Origin: Halomonas aestuarii
GTDB lineage: Bacteria > Pseudomonadota > Gammaproteobacteria > Pseudomonadales > Halomonadaceae
Assembly: GCF_001886615.1 (NCBI RefSeq)
Contig: NZ_CP018139.1
Span: 1,674,001 to 1,738,000, forward strand
DNA length: 64,000 nt
Direction: 5' to 3'
Under the pieces are notes generated by a model. It was not told the DNA's origin, made no database searches, and saw only the letters and a program-made list of their open reading frames with translations. Shown here one piece after another: positions 52,772 through 62,000 of the stretch; positions within the stretch are counted from its first letter, which is position 1, and each line of letters opens with the position of its first letter. The translations under genes and the position numbers were made by a program.

Positions 52772-53443
52772 TTATTGTCCGACCAGGCCCTTGCGCTCCA
52801 GCTGGCGAAGCACGAACGAGAGGGTCAGGGTGATCGCCAGATAGAGCAGGGCGACCATCAGGTAGACCTCCAGGGCGGTGAAGGTGGTGGCGATGTAGAC
52901 CTGCCCCTGGCGGACCAGCTCACCGACCCCGATCACCGAGAACAGCGAGGTGTCCTTGATGCTGATGATGCCCTGGTTGCCCAGGGACGGGATCATGCGC
53001 CGGAAGGCCTGGGGCCAGATGATGTAGCGGAAGGTCTGGCGACCGGACAGACCGAGCGACATGCCCGCCTCGCGCTGTCCGCGTTCGATGGACTGCACGC
53101 CGCCGCGCACGATCTCCGAGATGTAGGCGCCGGAGTTGACGGCAATGGCGGCGATGCCGGCCACCAGGGCGTTGATCGGACCGCCCAGCAGCTGCGGCAG
53201 GCCATAGAAGATGAACAGGACCTGCACCAGCACCGGGGTGCCGCGGAAGATCTCGATGTAGGCGACGGCGGGCACCCTCAGCCAGGCGGTGCGGCTGATG
53301 CGCAGCAGGCCGAAGAGGATGCCGATCAGGAAGCCGATGGCCAGCCCGCCGAAGGAGATCAGCAGGGTGTAGGGAATGCCCTTGAGCAGGAAGGGAATGG
53401 AGGCAAAGGCCGCCTGCCAGTCGAATTGGAAGGTGACGTCCAC
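52772..53443 (-). CDS. Polar amino acid ABC transporter permease
   Basis: 223 residues with about five membrane helices. IEIFRGTPVLVQVLFIFYGL and the EAA loop RGGVQSIERGQREAGMSLGL are hallmarks of the HisMQ/GlnP family. Only one permease gene is present, so the pore is probably a homodimer. It lies between the ATPase and the binding-protein genes. Confidence 0.93.
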   Translation of the reverse strand: MDVTFQFDWQAAFASIPFLLKGIPYTLLISFGGLAIGFLIGILFGLLRISRTAWLRVPAVAYIEIFRGTPVLVQVLFIFYGLPQLLGGPINALVAGIAAIAVNSGAYISEIVRGGVQSIERGQREAGMSLGLSGRQTFRYIIWPQAFRRMIPSLGNQGIISIKDTSLFSVIGVGELVRQGQVYIATTFTALEVYLMVALLYLAITLTLSFVLRQLERKGLVGQ

Positions 53444-53552
53444 AAGGTTTCTCCGTCAAGACGCGGGGGATGACGACAGGGATGGATGTCGAGGCGCAAC
53501 GCAACGGGGCCGGGCCACATGACCCGACCCCGTCAGCGGGAGCGGCCGAGCA

Positions 53553-54320
53553 TCATTCGCCGCTGGCGCTACCGAACCACTTGGCGTGGATCTCGTCGTA
53601 GGTGCCGTCTGCCTTCATCTCGGCCAGGGCCTCGTTGACGGGCTCGACCCACTCGCTGCCCTTGACGAAGACGATGCCGTACTGCTGACCCTCGTAGAGG
53701 TCGCCCACGACCTTGACGCGGCCCTCGCCCTTGGTCTTGGAGAAGTAGCCGACGTTGGGCGCATCGTAGAAGACCGCGTCGACACTGCCGCCGAGCAGGG
53801 CCATGTACATGTCGCTGCTGCCCGGGTAGGGGGTGATGTCGGCGCTGTCGCCCAGGTTCTTCTCGAGGAAGTCGTAGCTGGTGGAGCCGACCTTGGTGCC
53901 GATCTTCTTGCCGTTCAGGTCCTCGAGCTCCTGGACGCTGTCGTCGTTGGCGCCGATCAGGATGCGCAGGCCGCTGTCGTAGTAGGGATCGGAGAAGTCG
54001 ACGATCTCGGCGCGCTCGTCCGTGATGGTGATGCCGGCGATGGCGATGTCGACGTTGCCTGTCTGCACGGCGGGGATGATGCCGTTGAAGTCCATCGTGC
54101 GCAGGTTGTACTCGAAGCCGGCCCGCTCGGCGAGCTCGCTGATGATGTCCATGTCGAAGCCGACCATCTCGCCGGATTCCTGATCCATCATCTCGAAGGG
54201 CACGAAGCTCGGGTCGGTGACGACCTCGAGGACGTGGTCATCGGCGCTGGCCACGCCGGTGAGTCCCAGTCCGAGGGCGACGCTGGCGGCCAGGGTGGCG
54301 GTCTTCAGTTGATGTTTCAT
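53553..54320 (-). CDS. Polar amino acid ABC transporter substrate-binding protein
   Basis: 255 residues from the ATG at 54320. A Sec signal peptide (MKHQLKTATLAASVALGLGL, cleavage after GVASA near residue 26) leads to a family-3 binding domain: VTDPSFVPFEMMDQESGEMV, then VGFDMDIISELAERAG and DIAIAGITITDERAEIVDFS. The conserved Arg and Asp that hold the amino-acid backbone are in DERAEIVDFS and in the second lobe (YDAPNVGYF). Lobe contacts resemble GlnH; substrate is not certain. Confidence 0.92.
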   Translation of the reverse strand: MKHQLKTATLAASVALGLGLTGVASADDHVLEVVTDPSFVPFEMMDQESGEMVGFDMDIISELAERAGFEYNLRTMDFNGIIPAVQTGNVDIAIAGITITDERAEIVDFSDPYYDSGLRILIGANDDSVQELEDLNGKKIGTKVGSTSYDFLEKNLGDSADITPYPGSSDMYMALLGGSVDAVFYDAPNVGYFSKTKGEGRVKVVGDLYEGQQYGIVFVKGSEWVEPVNEALAEMKADGTYDEIHAKWFGSASGE

Positions 54321-54439
54321 AGGATTGGATTCCCCGTGGAAGATTTTCTTGTGTTTCACGCCATCAACCATGGCGAGTTCCCGGGAAAGCGTCAAGTGAA
54401 GGGCTAGGTCGCCTTTGGCCGCTGAACCAACGCTTGCGG

Positions 54440-54793
54440 TCAGACCATGAAGGAGGCGCCGCACCCGCAGGTCGTGGTGGCGTTGGGGTTCTGCACCAGG
54501 AAGCGGGCCCCGGCCAGGCCTTCCTCGTAGTCGACGGTGGAGCCGACCAGGTACTGGTAGGAGAGTGGGTCCACCACCAGGGCCACCGAGCCGAACTCGA
54601 CGAGGGTATCGTCCTCGGCGGTCTCCTCGGCGAAGTCGAAGCCGTACTGGAAGCCCGAGCAGCCCCCGCCGGTGACGTAGACCCGAAGCTTGAGCCGGGG
54701 GTTGCCCTGTTCCTCGATGAGCGCCGCGAGGCGGGCACGGGCGCCGTCGGAGAGCATCAAGGGGGTGGGAACGAAGGATTCGGCACCGCTCAT
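54440..54793 (-). CDS. erpA: Iron-sulfur cluster insertion protein ErpA
   Basis: 117 residues from the ATG at 54793 with GGGGAGG upstream. The three cluster-binding cysteines of A-type carriers are Cys45 ([10 protein letters not shown]) and Cys109/Cys111 ([12 protein letters not shown]). ErpA passes Fe-S clusters to enzymes such as IspG and IspH. Length is normal. In Pseudomonas it also lies near argC. Confidence 0.95.
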   Translation of the reverse strand: MSGAESFVPTPLMLSDGARARLAALIEEQGNPRLKLRVYVTGGGCSGFQYGFDFAEETAEDDTLVEFGSVALVVDPLSYQYLVGSTVDYEEGLAGARFLVQNPNATTTCGCGASFMV

Positions 54794-55008
54794 GGGTGAC
54801 CTCCCCTGGATCGATGAATGTCTGGCCAATGGGCGATTATCCACAATCCCCAGCAAAAGGGTCAACTTTTGCGGGGGCAGGGCGAGGAAACTCGGGCACA
54901 AGACTTCGCAAGGGCGCTGTGAATACTTCCCTGTACGCTACTTTTTCCTTCCCTGGAAAAAGACCCTTGCTGCGCCTTGCCCCCTTGATGGCCCATGGGG
55001 AGTGGCCG

Positions 55009-56043
55009 TCAGGGCATGATGGCCGGGGCGTCGAGGCCGGCGGTCTCGTCGAGGCCGAACATCAGGTTGAGGTTGTGCACGGCCTGGCCCGAGGCCCCCT
55101 TGACCAGGTTGTCGATCACCGCGAGCACGACCACGGTGTCGCCGTCCCCGGGACGGTGCACCGCCAGCCGGCAGAGGTTCGCGCCCTTGACGCTGCGCGT
55201 CTCGGGGTGGCTGCCCGCGGGCATCACGTCGACGAAGGGCTCGGCGGCGAAGCGGCGCTCGAAGAGGGCCTGGAGGTCGCCGGCATCCCCCGTCAGCCGT
55301 CCGTACAGGGTGGCGTGGATGCCGCGGATCATCGGCGTCAGGTGGGGCACGAAGGTCAACCCCACGGGAGATCCGGCGGCATCGCCGAGCCCCTGGCGGA
55401 TCTCCGGCAGGTGACGGTGGCCCGAGGCGCCATATGCCTTCATGGACTCGCTGGCCTCCGCCAGCAGCGAGGGGACCTTGGCACCGCGCCCGGCGCCGGT
55501 GACGCCGGACTTGCAGTCGGCGATGAGCTGGTCGGCATCGATCAGGCCCGCCTCCAGCAGCGGCAGCAGCCCGAGTTGCACGGCGGTGGGATAGCAGCCG
55601 GGCACCGCGATCAGCCGGGCGTGGCGGATGCGTTCGCGATTGACCTCCGGCAGGCCGTAGACCGCCTCGTCGAGCAGCGCGGGGGCCCCGTGGGGCTGTC
55701 CGTACCACTGCGCCCACTCATCGGGGTCGCGCAGCCGGAAGTCGGCCGAGAGGTCGATGACCCGGGTGCCCCGCTCCAGCAGTTCGCCGGCCAGGGCGTG
55801 GGCCACGCCGTGGGGAGTGGCGAAGAAGACGGCGTCACAGCGCGACAGCCGGTCGGCATCGGGTTCGCTGAAGGCCAGGTCGTCGTAGTGGCCGCGCAGG
55901 TTGGGGTACAGCTCGCTGACGGCCATGCCTGCCTCGGAGCGGGAGGTGATGGCCTCCACCTCCACGTCCGGGTGACGGGCCAGCAGCCTGAGCAGTTCGA
56001 CGCCGGTATATCCGGTGCCGCCGACGATTCCGACCTTGATCAC
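55009..56043 (-). CDS. argC: N-acetyl-gamma-glutamyl-phosphate reductase
   Basis: 344 residues from a GTG at 56043 with AGGAGG six bases upstream. The open frame runs nearly 2 kb further but that is an antisense shadow of the ClC gene. [19 protein letters not shown] is the NADP-binding motif, and the catalytic Cys150 is in [23 protein letters not shown] and SGHRHLPEI are further family motifs. It makes N-acetylglutamate semialdehyde in arginine synthesis. Confidence 0.95.
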   Translation of the reverse strand: MIKVGIVGGTGYTGVELLRLLARHPDVEVEAITSRSEAGMAVSELYPNLRGHYDDLAFSEPDADRLSRCDAVFFATPHGVAHALAGELLERGTRVIDLSADFRLRDPDEWAQWYGQPHGAPALLDEAVYGLPEVNRERIRHARLIAVPGCYPTAVQLGLLPLLEAGLIDADQLIADCKSGVTGAGRGAKVPSLLAEASESMKAYGASGHRHLPEIRQGLGDAAGSPVGLTFVPHLTPMIRGIHATLYGRLTGDAGDLQALFERRFAAEPFVDVMPAGSHPETRSVKGANLCRLAVHRPGDGDTVVVLAVIDNLVKGASGQAVHNLNLMFGLDETAGLDAPAIMP

Positions 56044-56172
56044 GATGGCCTCCTGGGAACTTGACTGGGAAGTGAGGCGTTGGGACCTCTCTTGCCGGAT
56101 ATGATACACAAGAGGGGCAAGGCCTACCCAGCCGGGTGGGCCCCGATGCTCTGGTCGAACAGGAACGTCGCC

Positions 56173-57942
56173 GTGCCGCGCTTCTCGCTTCCCGACTTCA
56201 GCCTGGATAGCTTCCGTCGCCAGCTGGCCAATGTGGATGCCCTGCCCCAGCTGTGTGTGCTGGGCGTGGTGTCGGGGCTGATCACCGGCGGGCTGATGGT
56301 GACGTTTCGCCTGCTGCTCGCCCTCGGTGCCCTGGTCTTCATGCCCGACGGGAACCCCGAGGCCTTCGAGCAGCTCCCTCCCTGGGGACGCGCCCTGCTG
56401 CCGCTGCTGGCGGTGACCCTGATCGGCCTGTGGCTGTGGCGCCAGCCTCCTGCCAGCCGCAAGATCGGCGTGACCCACGTGATCGAGCGACTGACCTACC
56501 ACCAGGGGCGCTTCCCGATGCGCAACTGGCTGACCCAGTGGTGGGTCGGACTGATCTCGGTGCTGGGCGGGCTCTCCGCCGGCCGCGAGGGACCGGCCAT
56601 CCACCTCGGTGCCGCAGCCGTCAGCGGCCTCGGCCAGAAGCTCAAGCTTCCCCATAACAGCCTGCGGGTGCTGGTGGCCTGCGGCACCGCGGCCGCCATC
56701 TCGGCATCCTTTCATACCCCGGTTGCAGGGGTCATCTTCGCCATGGAAGTGGTGATGATGGAGTACACCATCGTCGGCTTCATGCCGGTGATCCTGGCCT
56801 CCACCATGGGCGCGGTGGTGGCCCAGCTGGTGTTCGGCACCGAGCGGGCCTTCCAGGCCTCCGACGTGGCGCTGGGCTCGCTGGTCAACCTGCCCTGGCT
56901 CGTGGTCAGCGCGCTGGTGATCGGACTGCTGGCCGGGCTCTTCGTGAGGGTGGCCCGCTTCGGGCCTCGCCTCGAACGCGTGCCCTGGGGCGTGCGCTTC
57001 GCCCTGGTGGGGGTCGTGGTGGGGGCCGTGGCCTGGTGGTACCCCCAGATACAGGGCATGGGCTACGATACCCTGGCGTTGACCCTGTCGGGGGGCCTGC
57101 CGCTGGACGTGCTGCTGGCGGTGGCCATCGGCAAGCTGCTGCTCACCGCCGGGGCCGTGGCCTGCGGCATCCCCGTGAGCATCATCGGGCCGGTGCTGGT
57201 GGCGGGGGCCGCCACCGGCACCCTGCTGGGCCTGCTTGGTGCCCACCTGATGCCGAGCCTGGCCGCCGGTCCCGAGGTCTACGGCATGCTCGGCATGGCG
57301 GCCATGATGGGGGCGGTGCTCCAGGCTCCCCTCGCCGCGCTGATGGCGCTGCTCGAGCTGACCAACAACCCCAACATCATCCTGCCGGGCATGCTGGCGG
57401 TGGTGGTGGCGGGACTGACCTCCCGCCAGCTGTGTCGTTGCGACGGCTTCTTCATCAGTGTCACCCGGCATGGCCTGCATCCGCTCCAGCAGCCGCTGAT
57501 GCAGGCGCTGTCCCGGGTGTCGGTGCCGGCGGTCATGGAGCGCAATCTGGTGCGCACCTCGCGCATGGTGACCCGTGACCAGGCCAGCGCCCTGCTCGAG
57601 TCGAATCCCGCCTGGGTGCTGATCGAGCGCTCCGTCGCCGACAAGCCGCTGCTGGCGCTCAAGGCGGCCGACCTGGCACGCTGGCTGCTGGAGCATGATG
57701 AGGCGGATGCCGACGACAGCGCGTTGCTCGACCTGGTGGAGATCCCCGGCCAGCGCCTGGACATGGCGCCGATCCACCTGCAGGCGACGCTCACCGAGGC
57801 CTTCGATCGGCTCAACGACAAGGCGGTGGACGCCCTCTACGTGGAACACGGCCATCGGCCGAAGAACAAGCGGATTTCCGGTATCATCACCCGCGACGCC
57901 ATCGAGCGTCACTACCGCTTTTCCGATTCACCCCACGGCTGA
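56173..57942 (+). CDS. ClC family chloride channel or antiporter
   Basis: 589 residues from a GTG at 56173 with AGGAA seven bases upstream; ATGs at 56101 and 56146 are alternatives. It is an integral membrane protein of about 10-12 helices up to residue 435, with a soluble C-terminal part that may be a degenerate CBS pair. The gating-Glu motif is [10 protein letters not shown]. The usual GSGIP Ser site is replaced ([12 protein letters not shown]), and the later GxFxP site reads GIPVSIIGP. It may therefore have altered anion selectivity. It is divergent from argC. Confidence 0.9.
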   Translation: MPRFSLPDFSLDSFRRQLANVDALPQLCVLGVVSGLITGGLMVTFRLLLALGALVFMPDGNPEAFEQLPPWGRALLPLLAVTLIGLWLWRQPPASRKIGVTHVIERLTYHQGRFPMRNWLTQWWVGLISVLGGLSAGREGPAIHLGAAAVSGLGQKLKLPHNSLRVLVACGTAAAISASFHTPVAGVIFAMEVVMMEYTIVGFMPVILASTMGAVVAQLVFGTERAFQASDVALGSLVNLPWLVVSALVIGLLAGLFVRVARFGPRLERVPWGVRFALVGVVVGAVAWWYPQIQGMGYDTLALTLSGGLPLDVLLAVAIGKLLLTAGAVACGIPVSIIGPVLVAGAATGTLLGLLGAHLMPSLAAGPEVYGMLGMAAMMGAVLQAPLAALMALLELTNNPNIILPGMLAVVVAGLTSRQLCRCDGFFISVTRHGLHPLQQPLMQALSRVSVPAVMERNLVRTSRMVTRDQASALLESNPAWVLIERSVADKPLLALKAADLARWLLEHDEADADDSALLDLVEIPGQRLDMAPIHLQATLTEAFDRLNDKAVDALYVEHGHRPKNKRISGIITRDAIERHYRFSDSPHG

Positions 57943-57951
57943 GGAGTCGTC

Positions 57952-58383
57952 ATGTACCTGTGGATGAAGGCCCTGCACCTGGTGGCCATGGTGACCTGGT
58001 TCGCTGCCCTCTTCTATCTGCCGCGTCTCTATGTCTACCACGCCATGGCCCGTGACCGCGGCGAGCAGCAGGCGATCGACCACTTCCTCGTCATGGAGCG
58101 CAAGCTCTATCGCGGGATCATGACCCCGTCGATGATCGCCGTGCTGGTTTTCGGGGGTGCCATGCTGGTGCTCAATCCGGCCTGGCTCGCTCAGGGCTGG
58201 ATCCATGCCAAGCTGGTGCTGGTGCTGCTGCTGGTGGGCTATCACCATGCCTGCCTGATCTATCTGAAGCAGTTCGCCGAGTCGCGCTGCCGACGGGGCC
58301 ACGTCTTCTTCCGCTGGTTCAACGAGCTGCCGGTGATCGCCCTGCTGCTGATCATCTTCCTGGCCGTGCTGAAACCCTTCTGA
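57952..58383 (+). CDS. hemJ: Protoporphyrinogen IX oxidase HemJ
   Basis: 143 residues with four membrane helices. The N-terminal MKALHLVAMVTWFAALFYLP holds the conserved His of HemJ, and YRGIMTPSMIAVLVFG, WIHAKLVLVLLLVGYHH and the final helix follow, with other conserved His. HemJ oxidises protoporphyrinogen IX in heme synthesis. Its stop overlaps the thiD start by one base (TGATG). hemL and hemW follow in the same region. Confidence 0.92.
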   Translation: MYLWMKALHLVAMVTWFAALFYLPRLYVYHAMARDRGEQQAIDHFLVMERKLYRGIMTPSMIAVLVFGGAMLVLNPAWLAQGWIHAKLVLVLLLVGYHHACLIYLKQFAESRCRRGHVFFRWFNELPVIALLLIIFLAVLKPF

Positions 58384-59240
58384 TGGCCGATACCGATGAA
58401 CTGAGTCCCCACCTGCCAACGGTTCTGGTGCTGGCCGGGCATGATCCCACGGGAGGGGCCGGCCTGGTCGCCGACAGCGAGGCGGTGGCCGCCTGCGGTG
58501 GCTGGGCGTTGACCCTTCCCACGGCACTGACGGTGCAGAACTGTCGTGACGTGAGCGCGGTGCGCCCCGTCCCTGCCGATGACCTGCGTGCCATGGCGGC
58601 GGCCCTCGATGAGGTCGAGATCGCCGCCATCAAGATCGGGTTGATCCCCGATGGCGACGTGCTCGACGCCGTGGTGGACATCCTGCGTCGGCGCCCGGGC
58701 GTGCCGGTGGTGATGGATCCGGTGCTCCAGGCCGGTGGCGGCAGCGAGTTGTCCACAATCGAGCTGATCGATGGGATCCGCCATCATCTGCTTCCCCGTG
58801 TGGATATCCTGACGCCCAATCGTCGGGAGCTGGCAAGGCTGGCCGGGCCCGGCTGCGACGACGATACCGAGCGGGCGGTGACGCTGATGTCCCTGGGCTG
58901 CCAGGCGCTGCTGGTCACCGGCACCGACCATCCCGCGGCGCGGGTGCCGGCCGATCGCGTGGAGCACACCCTGCATGCCCCGGACACCAGCCGTCAGTGG
59001 ACCTGGCCACGCCTCGAGGGTGTCTTCCATGGCTCGGGCTGCACCCTGGCAAGCGCCCTGGCATCGCGCCTGGCCGCGGGGGAGTCGCTGGTCGCGGCCT
59101 GCGAACAGGCCCAGGCCTTCACCTGGCAGGCGCTGGCCCACGGCTGGCAACCCGGGCAGGACCAGCGGCTTCCGCGTCGCCTCTGGCAGCTGCCGGCGCT
59201 GCCTGCCTTTCTTGTTTCCGACGTCGCGACAGGGCGGTGA
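58383..59240 (+). CDS. thiD: Hydroxymethylpyrimidine/phosphomethylpyrimidine kinase
   Basis: 285 residues. VLAGHDPTGGAGLVADSEAV is the N-terminal substrate motif, related to AGxDPSGGAG of E. coli ThiD. MDPVLQAGGGSEL and ILTPNRRELARLAG follow, and the anion hole with catalytic Cys-type motif is GVFHGSGCTLASALASRL. It phosphorylates the pyrimidine unit of thiamine twice. The His in place of the usual Ser/Thr (AGHDPTGG) is a small variation. It is coupled to hemJ. ThiE is not adjacent. Confidence 0.9.
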   Translation: MADTDELSPHLPTVLVLAGHDPTGGAGLVADSEAVAACGGWALTLPTALTVQNCRDVSAVRPVPADDLRAMAAALDEVEIAAIKIGLIPDGDVLDAVVDILRRRPGVPVVMDPVLQAGGGSELSTIELIDGIRHHLLPRVDILTPNRRELARLAGPGCDDDTERAVTLMSLGCQALLVTGTDHPAARVPADRVEHTLHAPDTSRQWTWPRLEGVFHGSGCTLASALASRLAAGESLVAACEQAQAFTWQALAHGWQPGQDQRLPRRLWQLPALPAFLVSDVATGR

Positions 59241-59357
59241 TGCCGGGACGGGCTGGTCATCGCTTCCCCGGCAGACGAGAATAGGGGCGAATCCGGCAGC
59301 CTGGCGGTCGCCTGTCGTTCGACGACGTTCACCGTTTCTTCACTGCCAGCCAAAAGG

Positions 59358-59378
59358 TTATCCAGAGAATTATCCACA
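59358..59378 (+). promoter_or_regulatory. Pair of DnaA boxes upstream of hemL
   Basis: TTATCCACA at 59370-59378 is a perfect DnaA box and TTATCCAGA at 59358-59366 differs at one base. They are in the same orientation at a 12-bp period, 43 bases before the hemL start. Confidence 0.6.
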
Positions 59379-59398
59379 GCCTGCCCGGAGGGGCAGGC
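59379..59398 (+). terminator. GC hairpin between thiD and hemL
   Basis: GCCTGCCC (59379-59386) and GGGCAGGC (59391-59398) form a perfect 8-bp stem with a GGAG loop. It is 139 bases past the thiD stop and 22 bases before hemL. No T-run follows; it may be a terminator or a leader structure. Confidence 0.4.
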
Positions 59399-59420
59399 AT
59401 CAACAGGGCAAGAGGTTGAC

Positions 59421-60710
59421 ATGACCACATCCGCACAGCTCTTCGAACAGGCCTGCCGCCATATCCCGGGTGGAGTCAACTCGCCGGTTCGTGCCTTCAA
59501 GGGAATGGATCGTCCCCCGGTGTTCATGGAGCGTGCCAAGGGCCCCTATCTGTTCGATGTGGAAGGCAAGCGCTATGTCGATTACGTCGGCTCCTGGGGC
59601 CCCATGATCACCGGGCACGCCGACCCCGAGGTGCTGGGCGCGGTCCGCGAGCGACTCGATGCCGGCCTCTCCTTCGGCACGCCCACGGCCATCGAGACCA
59701 CCATGGCCGACCTGATCTGCGAGATGATCCCCTCCATCGAGATGGTGCGCATGGTCAACTCCGGGACCGAGGCCACCATGTCGGCGGTCCGCCTGGCCCG
59801 GGGCTTCACCGGCCGCGACAAGATCGTCAAGTTCGAGGGCAACTACCACGGCCATACCGACTCGCTGCTGGTCAAGGCCGGCTCCGGGGCCCTGACCCAC
59901 GGCGAGCCGAGCTCTCCCGGGGTGCCGGCCTCACTGGCCGAGCACACCGTGACGCTCTCCTACAACGATCCCGACGCCGTGGAGCAGTGCTTCGAGGAGA
60001 TCGGCAGCGAGGTGGCCTGCATCATCGTCGAGCCGGTGGCCGGCAACATGAACTGCATCCCGCCCCAGCCGGGCTTCCTGGAGACCCTGCGCAAGGTCTG
60101 TGACCGGTTCGGCAGCCTGCTGATCTTCGATGAGGTGATGACCGGCTTCCGGGTCGCGTTGGGGGGCGCCCAGGCCCACTATGGCATCGAGCCGGACCTG
60201 ACCTGCCTGGGCAAGATCGTCGGCGGCGGCATGCCGGTGGGCGCCTTCGGCGGGCGTCGCGAGATCATGGAGGTCGTCTCGCCGCTGGGCCCGGTCTATC
60301 AGGCCGGCACCCTCTCGGGCAATCCACTGGCCATGACGGCGGGCATCACCCTGCTCAACAAGTTGCGCCAGCCGGGCTTCCATGATGCCCTGGCACAGCG
60401 GGTCGAGACCCTCTGCCACGGGCTCCAGGAGCGCGCCGATGCCGCGGGTATCGACATGATCACCCAGCGTGCCGGGGGCATGTTCGGGATCTTCTTCACC
60501 GGCCAGAGCCGAGTCGACAACTTTGCCCAGGCCACCGCCTGCGACGGGGACGCCTTCCGCCGCTTCTTCTCGGCGATGCTCGACGAGGGGGTCTATCTGG
60601 CGCCGTCGGCCTTCGAGGCCGGCTTCATGTCCAGCGCCCATGCCCCGGAAGACATCCAGCTGACCCTGGATGGTGCCGAGAAAGCGTTCGTGGCGATGCA
60701 GCACGCCTGA
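59421..60710 (+). CDS. hemL: Glutamate-1-semialdehyde 2,1-aminomutase
   Basis: 429 residues, normal length. The start [20 protein letters not shown] has GAGG-type ribosome bases. The PLP lysine is Lys265 in [13 protein letters not shown], the same number as in E. coli. [28 protein letters not shown] and [12 protein letters not shown] are family motifs. It makes 5-aminolevulinate for heme. Upstream lie two DnaA boxes and a small hairpin. Confidence 0.97.
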   Translation: MTTSAQLFEQACRHIPGGVNSPVRAFKGMDRPPVFMERAKGPYLFDVEGKRYVDYVGSWGPMITGHADPEVLGAVRERLDAGLSFGTPTAIETTMADLICEMIPSIEMVRMVNSGTEATMSAVRLARGFTGRDKIVKFEGNYHGHTDSLLVKAGSGALTHGEPSSPGVPASLAEHTVTLSYNDPDAVEQCFEEIGSEVACIIVEPVAGNMNCIPPQPGFLETLRKVCDRFGSLLIFDEVMTGFRVALGGAQAHYGIEPDLTCLGKIVGGGMPVGAFGGRREIMEVVSPLGPVYQAGTLSGNPLAMTAGITLLNKLRQPGFHDALAQRVETLCHGLQERADAAGIDMITQRAGGMFGIFFTGQSRVDNFAQATACDGDAFRRFFSAMLDEGVYLAPSAFEAGFMSSAHAPEDIQLTLDGAEKAFVAMQHA

Positions 60711-60743
60711 CCTCCCCATCCTCCACCACCCGGGAGACCCGAG

Positions 60744-61991
60744 ATGAGCCAGAGACATGCGGAACACGAGGCCTCCTGCGAGGATGCCCTGCAACTGGAG
60801 GAGCTGGTCGACCGACTGGTGACCTTCCACGGCGAGGCCATCTGCGTGTCCTCTCGTGAGGACGTCGGCGTGGAGGTCTTCCGGGAAAGGATCGACGGGG
60901 AGGTGGCGGCGCTTGAGCCGTTGCTCACCGGAGAGGAAGACCGGCATCGGCTGTCCTCCCTTCGGCAGTGGCTCGATCAGGATATCCAGCGGCTGGCACC
61001 GGTCTTCCGGCAGCGTCGGGATCGACTGCTGTCGGCCAGCTGGGCGTCCGAGCATCCCCACAGCCGCCTGTGCGATCAGGGCCGCGTGTTGCTGTCCAAT
61101 GCCATCGGCCGTGACCTCAAGGGGCCGGGGGGGCATGGCGTCCTCGATCCCGGCAATGATCTGGCCTCACTGCTGGTCGGGCTGGATTCGCGGGGCGAGA
61201 CCGGCCTGGCCCGCCAGGCGCTTGATCGCTATCTCCGCCTGTCCGGTGACTACGCAATGGCCCGGCTGCTCTCGGTCTTTCGTGTGGTCGAGGCCCTGGA
61301 GGGCGCGCGCCGGGCCCTGGCCCGCCGTCTTGCGGCAGGCGAGGATGCGGAACGTCCGGCGCTGCTGGCCGAGACCATGCGGGCGTGCCATGAGCATCTG
61401 GCGCTTGCCGAGGCCTATGCCGAGTTCCGCTTTCCCCCGCTGGTGATCGGCATCGGCGTCTCGGGCAGCGGCAAGAGCCGTTTCACGCGGACCCTGGTCG
61501 GCAGACTGGGGGCCGTGCGGGTCTGCTCCGACGTGGAGCGGCGGCGGCTGCATGGACTCGATCCACAGGACCTGTCGACGCGACCGGCTGTGGATATCTT
61601 TACCCAGGATGCCACCGACCGTACCTACCATCGGCTGGCCGAATGTGCCGGCACCTTGCTGGAGGCCGGGTTTCCTGCCTGTGTCGACGGGACCTTCCTG
61701 AGGCGGTCACAGCGCGACCTGCTGCGCCAACAGGCCGAGGCCCGTGGCCTGCCGGTGCTGCTGATCAGTTTCGAGGCCGACGACGACACGCTGCGCCGAC
61801 GCATCGAGAAGCGGGCGGGCCGGCAGGGGGTCGAGCCCCGGGAAAGCCTGGGGATCCTGGCGCGCCAGCAAGCCGATTTCGAGGCACTTGGTGACGAGGA
61901 GCGTCTGCACCTGCTGCACCTCGATACCACCGCGGACAATGCCGCCGAGACCTTGGCGGGCCTCATCCAGGAGCATGTGCGATTGACCTGA
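60744..61991 (+). CDS. AAA family P-loop kinase with a degenerate phosphotransferase-like N-terminal half
   Basis: 415 residues. The C-terminal half (from about 233) is a P-loop kinase: LVIGIGVSGSGKSRFTRTL (Walker A), then VCSDVERRRLHGL and a lid region EKRAGRQGVEPRE. It resembles the AAA/APH fusion family (500-residue proteins). In those the N-terminal half is an aminoglycoside-phosphotransferase-like fold with CHGDLHLRN. Here that half is shorter, and the catalytic loop is replaced by CDQGRVLLSNAIGRDLKG. The DSRGETGLARQALDRYLRL and SGDYAMARLL parts remain. Function is unknown. Confidence 0.8.
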   Translation: MSQRHAEHEASCEDALQLEELVDRLVTFHGEAICVSSREDVGVEVFRERIDGEVAALEPLLTGEEDRHRLSSLRQWLDQDIQRLAPVFRQRRDRLLSASWASEHPHSRLCDQGRVLLSNAIGRDLKGPGGHGVLDPGNDLASLLVGLDSRGETGLARQALDRYLRLSGDYAMARLLSVFRVVEALEGARRALARRLAAGEDAERPALLAETMRACHEHLALAEAYAEFRFPPLVIGIGVSGSGKSRFTRTLVGRLGAVRVCSDVERRRLHGLDPQDLSTRPAVDIFTQDATDRTYHRLAECAGTLLEAGFPACVDGTFLRRSQRDLLRQQAEARGLPVLLISFEADDDTLRRRIEKRAGRQGVEPRESLGILARQQADFEALGDEERLHLLHLDTTADNAAETLAGLIQEHVRLT

Positions 61992-62000
61992 CGAGACCGC

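Noticed and set aside
54352..54360. TGTTTCACG as a parS half-site
   Set aside because: parS needs the 16-bp palindrome TGTTTCACGTGAAACA. Only the left nine bases match and the right half is CCATCAA.
57838..57853. TACGTGGAACA as a parS-like site in the ClC gene
   Set aside because: Only the right half resembles parS and the left half does not; it is a coding sequence.
56044..57912. Minus-strand frame joined in-frame to argC
   Set aside because: The added 620 residues lie opposite the ClC gene and have no family features; argC has its own GTG with a perfect ribosome site at 56043.
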